NCBI GenBank assembly: GCA_964019425.1
Contig: OZ025794.1
Location: 1,396,001-1,460,000 of the forward strand
Source: Flectonema sp. DT1601
Lineage: Eukaryota > Euglenozoa > Diplonemea > Diplonemida > Diplonemidae
DNA: 64,000 bases
Direction of reading: 5' to 3'
This document shows, in pieces, positions 62,540-64,000 of the stretch. Position 1 is the first letter of the stretch, and the number at the start of each line of letters is the position of its first letter. The notes under the pieces were generated by a model, which was given only the letters and a program-made list of their open reading frames with translations, searched no databases and had not been told where the DNA came from. Made by a program: the position numbers and the translations under genes.

Positions 62540-62781
62540 GGTTTCGTGCACAAACAAAAAATCACAGTGTTATATCATTATTTTCTGTATAGTTGAAGTT
62601 AAAGCCAATTCTTTTTTGCATTTAACAAGTATTGTAAGAACGAAAAAGAATGTTGGCAGCACACGTAAACCTCCTTTAGCTTTATCAGTTTAAGTCGGTT
62701 CACGGTTTCGTGCACAAACAAAAAATCACAGTGTTATATCATTATTTTCTGTATAGTTGAAGTTAAAGCCAATTCTTTTTT
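62540..62781 (+). repeat. Retroelement right-end repeats B1-A2-B2
   Basis: B1 62,540-62,617, A2 62,618-62,725 and B2 62,704-62,781 (A2 and B2 overlap by the shared GGTTTCGTGCACAAAC stretch). Each is identical to its partner. The shared stretch explains how the split repeats could template a circular intermediate. Confidence 0.88.
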
Positions 62782-62829
62782 AAAATAAAACCTCTAAGAA
62801 TGTTAAGATTGAGAATTGAAGAATGTTGT

Positions 62830-63030
62830 GAACCTCGGGGCGGTGTATGTCGACAGCAATACGGGGTAGTACGAGAGGAACTCCCGTTTCTAGTCCCTGG
62901 TATCTACGGTTGTCCGATCGGACAGTGCCGTGATGCTACCACTGGATGGATTATGGCTGAACGCCTCTAAGCCAGAACCCAGTCTAGAGACGTCTGACTA
63001 GCTTCGGCGAGTGGCTTCAATCAAATTCAC
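62830..63030 (+). rRNA. Large-subunit rRNA fragment (3' region with sarcin-ricin loop)
   Basis: AGTACGAGAGGAAC (62,868-62,881) is the universally conserved sarcin-ricin loop. GATTATGGCTGAACGCCTCT (62,949-62,968), followed by AAGCCAGAA, is the conserved LSU block about 70-80 nt further on. Spacing between the two blocks is right for a real LSU rRNA. Upstream LSU domains are absent: the sequence to the left is the retroelement. The 5' and 3' limits are approximate, and the 3' end may extend to about 63,160. It is either a truncated rDNA copy or a naturally separate LSU piece, as in the fragmented rRNAs of Euglenozoa. Confidence 0.88.
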
Positions 63031-63186
63031 ATCCAAATCTGGGTCTATACTAGTCCGAATGGACTGGCGAGCGTAACACTTCGAGGAGCCTTGTTGTTCC
63101 GAGGGTTTGAGCTTTATGGCCAGTTCCTACGGTTCGTCCCCTGGTACAGAACTTATGAAAGGATCCCATCAAAAAAAAAGAAAAAG

Positions 63187-63257
63187 TGACCCCAGACGGA
63201 ATCGAACCGCCGTTGTTGGATTTGGAATCCAAAGTGCTACCGCTACACCATGGGGCC
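63187..63257 (-). tRNA. tRNA-Trp (CCA)
   Basis: Read on the - strand, the acceptor is GGCCCCA/TGGGGTC and the D-arm is GTGT-AGCGGTA-GCAC. The anticodon stem-loop is TTGGA-TTCCAAA-TCCAA with anticodon CCA. The T-arm is GGCGG-TTCGATT-CCGTC and the discriminator is A. The length is 71 nt with no intron. A T-rich Pol III terminator (TTTTTC and nine T) follows on the - strand. Confidence 0.96.
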
Positions 63258-63298
63258 TACGCAAAAAAAGAATTTTTATTTATTAGGGACCACACAAA

Positions 63299-64000
63299 AT
63301 GCCTCCACGCGGCGGTCTCGGACGGCAGAGACCGACTAAATTTTGCAACCAGATGGGAGGTGAAATACTCTCACGGAAGGAAAGGAACCGGAAAGCACAC
63401 ACAGAGAACGGGAACGGTAAGAAAGACAGGAAGACGAGCGTAGACACGAAGGAACGAGACGAGTTGAGGGAGAGACTCGCACGGGATGGCCTAAGAAGGC
63501 TGGATCGGGACGAAGACAGGAAGAAGGACGAGAAGGTCCTCAAGAAAAAACAGGCAGAGCAGGAAGAAGAGAAGAACGAACTGCTGCAACAACAAGAGCT
63601 CCTCTGCAAACAACAGAGTGAGCTAGAAGTTAACTTCCAGAAGAAACAGGAAGAATTATTCCAAAAGCAACAACAGCTTGAGGAAGTACTGACTAACCAT
63701 CAACAGCAACAACTTGTCAACCAGAAACAACTGGACCATCAACAGCAACAAAACCAGGAACATCTGCATCAACAACAGAAGGCTCTTACTCAGTACGAAG
63801 ATGAACTCTGTCTGAAGCAACAACAGCAAGAACAGCAACTTAGCCATCAAGTCAAAAAGCAGCAGGAGATTCAACAGCAGCAGCAACAGCAACTTGATCA
63901 ACAAGTCCAACAACAGCAGGACAAGCATATACAACAGCAACAACAACTTGAGCATCAAGTCCAACAACAACATCAAAACCAACAACATAGCCAAGAGTTG
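63299..64000 (+). CDS. Glutamine-rich coiled-coil protein (3' partial)
   Basis: An ATG at 63,299 opens a frame without stops to the window edge (234 codons). The first 80 residues are basic/charged (MPPRGGLGRQRPTKFC, RERLARDGLRRLDRDE). The rest is a long coiled coil made of Gln-rich heptads with His and Leu (for example QQQQLEHQVQQQHQ), encoded by CAA/CAG repeats. A plausible acceptor TTATTAG ends at 63,286, 12 nt before the ATG. It begins only 42 nt past the tRNA-Trp gene. The family is unknown. Its place beside a retroelement and tRNA also allows an element-derived ORF. Confidence 0.6.
   Translation, partial: MPPRGGLGRQRPTKFCNQMGGEILSRKERNRKAHTENGNGKKDRKTSVDTKERDELRERLARDGLRRLDRDEDRKKDEKVLKKKQAEQEEEKNELLQQQELLCKQQSELEVNFQKKQEELFQKQQQLEEVLTNHQQQQLVNQKQLDHQQQQNQEHLHQQQKALTQYEDELCLKQQQQEQQLSHQVKKQQEIQQQQQQQLDQQVQQQQDKHIQQQQQLEHQVQQQHQNQQHSQEL

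Larger units (their letters stand above)
58856..62781 (+). mobile_element. Tyrosine-recombinase retrotransposon with split direct repeats (Ngaro/VIPER-like, DIRS order)
   Basis: The structure is A1-ORFs-B1-A2-B2. A1 (58,856-58,963) is identical to A2 (62,618-62,725). B1 (62,540-62,617) is identical to B2 (62,704-62,781). Split direct repeats of this kind are typical of Ngaro-, VIPER- and PAT-like YR retroelements. Inside lie a zinc-finger ORF1, a tyrosine recombinase and a reverse transcriptase-RNase H. The element looks whole, and the identity of its repeats suggests recent insertion. Its coding part is GC-richer than the host genes. An older solo repeat of the family lies at 5278-5394. It abuts an LSU rRNA fragment on its right. 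Confidence 0.9.

Noticed and set aside
63186-63443. ORF on the + strand across tRNA-Trp
   Set aside because: It runs through a tRNA gene on the opposite strand and has no protein-like features.
63656-63994. Leu-rich ORF on the - strand
   Set aside because: It is the antisense of the CAA/CAG repeats of the + strand Gln-rich ORF.
1-64000. CRISPR array, bacterial operon signals, spliced-leader RNA gene
   Set aside because: None seen. The DNA is eukaryotic, no spaced direct repeats of CRISPR type occur, and no sequence resembling known euglenozoan spliced leaders was recognised.

Overview
The window is nuclear DNA of a protist, very probably from a euglenozoan-like lineage. Twenty-three protein-coding genes between positions 1 and 57,329 all lie on the + strand. 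Nearly every one has a pyrimidine-rich stretch ending in CAG/TAG a short way before its ATG (usually 4-40 nt), where a spliced-leader acceptor would sit. The genes also carry a few short conventional introns (nine recognised, 61-84 nt, all starting GTAT, eight of them GTATG, and ending AG). One-way gene clusters plus putative trans-splice acceptors plus short cis-introns argue for Euglenozoa (diplonemid, euglenid or an intron-bearing relative of the kinetoplastids). Genus cannot be read from the sequence, no spliced-leader RNA gene was seen, and 5'-UTR cis-introns remain an alternative.

Layout. 0-15 kb: a coiled-coil protein (5' end outside), a kinesin-3-like motor, the catalytic subunit of DNA polymerase alpha, a small unknown protein, DNA polymerase epsilon subunit B, and a PX-domain protein. 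14.7-22.3 kb: a gene-free, homopolymer-rich stretch with a hairpin-ended repeat family and two strong structured-RNA candidates. 22.3-39.8 kb: a MYST acetyltransferase with an altered zinc finger, a ubiquitin-like/BspA-type LRR protein, a membrane-anchored prolyl 4-hydroxylase, a very unusual catalase-like/PLAT/PDZ/lipoxygenase-like fusion, a small two-helix membrane protein, a cytosolic carboxypeptidase, a small acidic-tailed membrane protein, an EEP-family phosphatase/nuclease, a nucleoplasmin-like histone chaperone and a CaaX-box protein. 39.8-45.1 kb: a second gene-free stretch. 45.1-57.3 kb: a tandem pair of LigB/DODA-type dioxygenases, a second LRR paralogue, a two-domain SppA protease, two unknown proteins and an EGF-like type I membrane protein.

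The right end changes character. tRNA-Ser(UGA) lies on the - strand at the end of the gene cluster. It is followed by an apparently whole, young tyrosine-recombinase retrotransposon with split direct repeats (58,856-62,781), a piece of large-subunit rRNA containing the sarcin-ricin loop, tRNA-Trp(CCA) on the - strand, and the start of a glutamine-rich coiled-coil ORF that runs off the window. An older solo copy of the retroelement's terminal repeat lies at about 5.28 kb.

The genes do not form a pathway. They look like a housekeeping and lineage-specific mixture in a polycistronic array: replication (POLA1, POLE2), chromatin (MYST, nucleoplasmin-like), microtubules (kinesin, tubulin-type carboxypeptidase) and oxygen-using or oxygenase-derived enzymes (P4H, DODA pair, lipoxygenase-like fusion). 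The most unusual items are the oxylipin-synthase-like fusion whose metal ligands seem lost, the diverged dioxygenase duplicate, the MYST enzyme without its zinc-finger cysteines, and the rRNA fragment next to a young retroelement.
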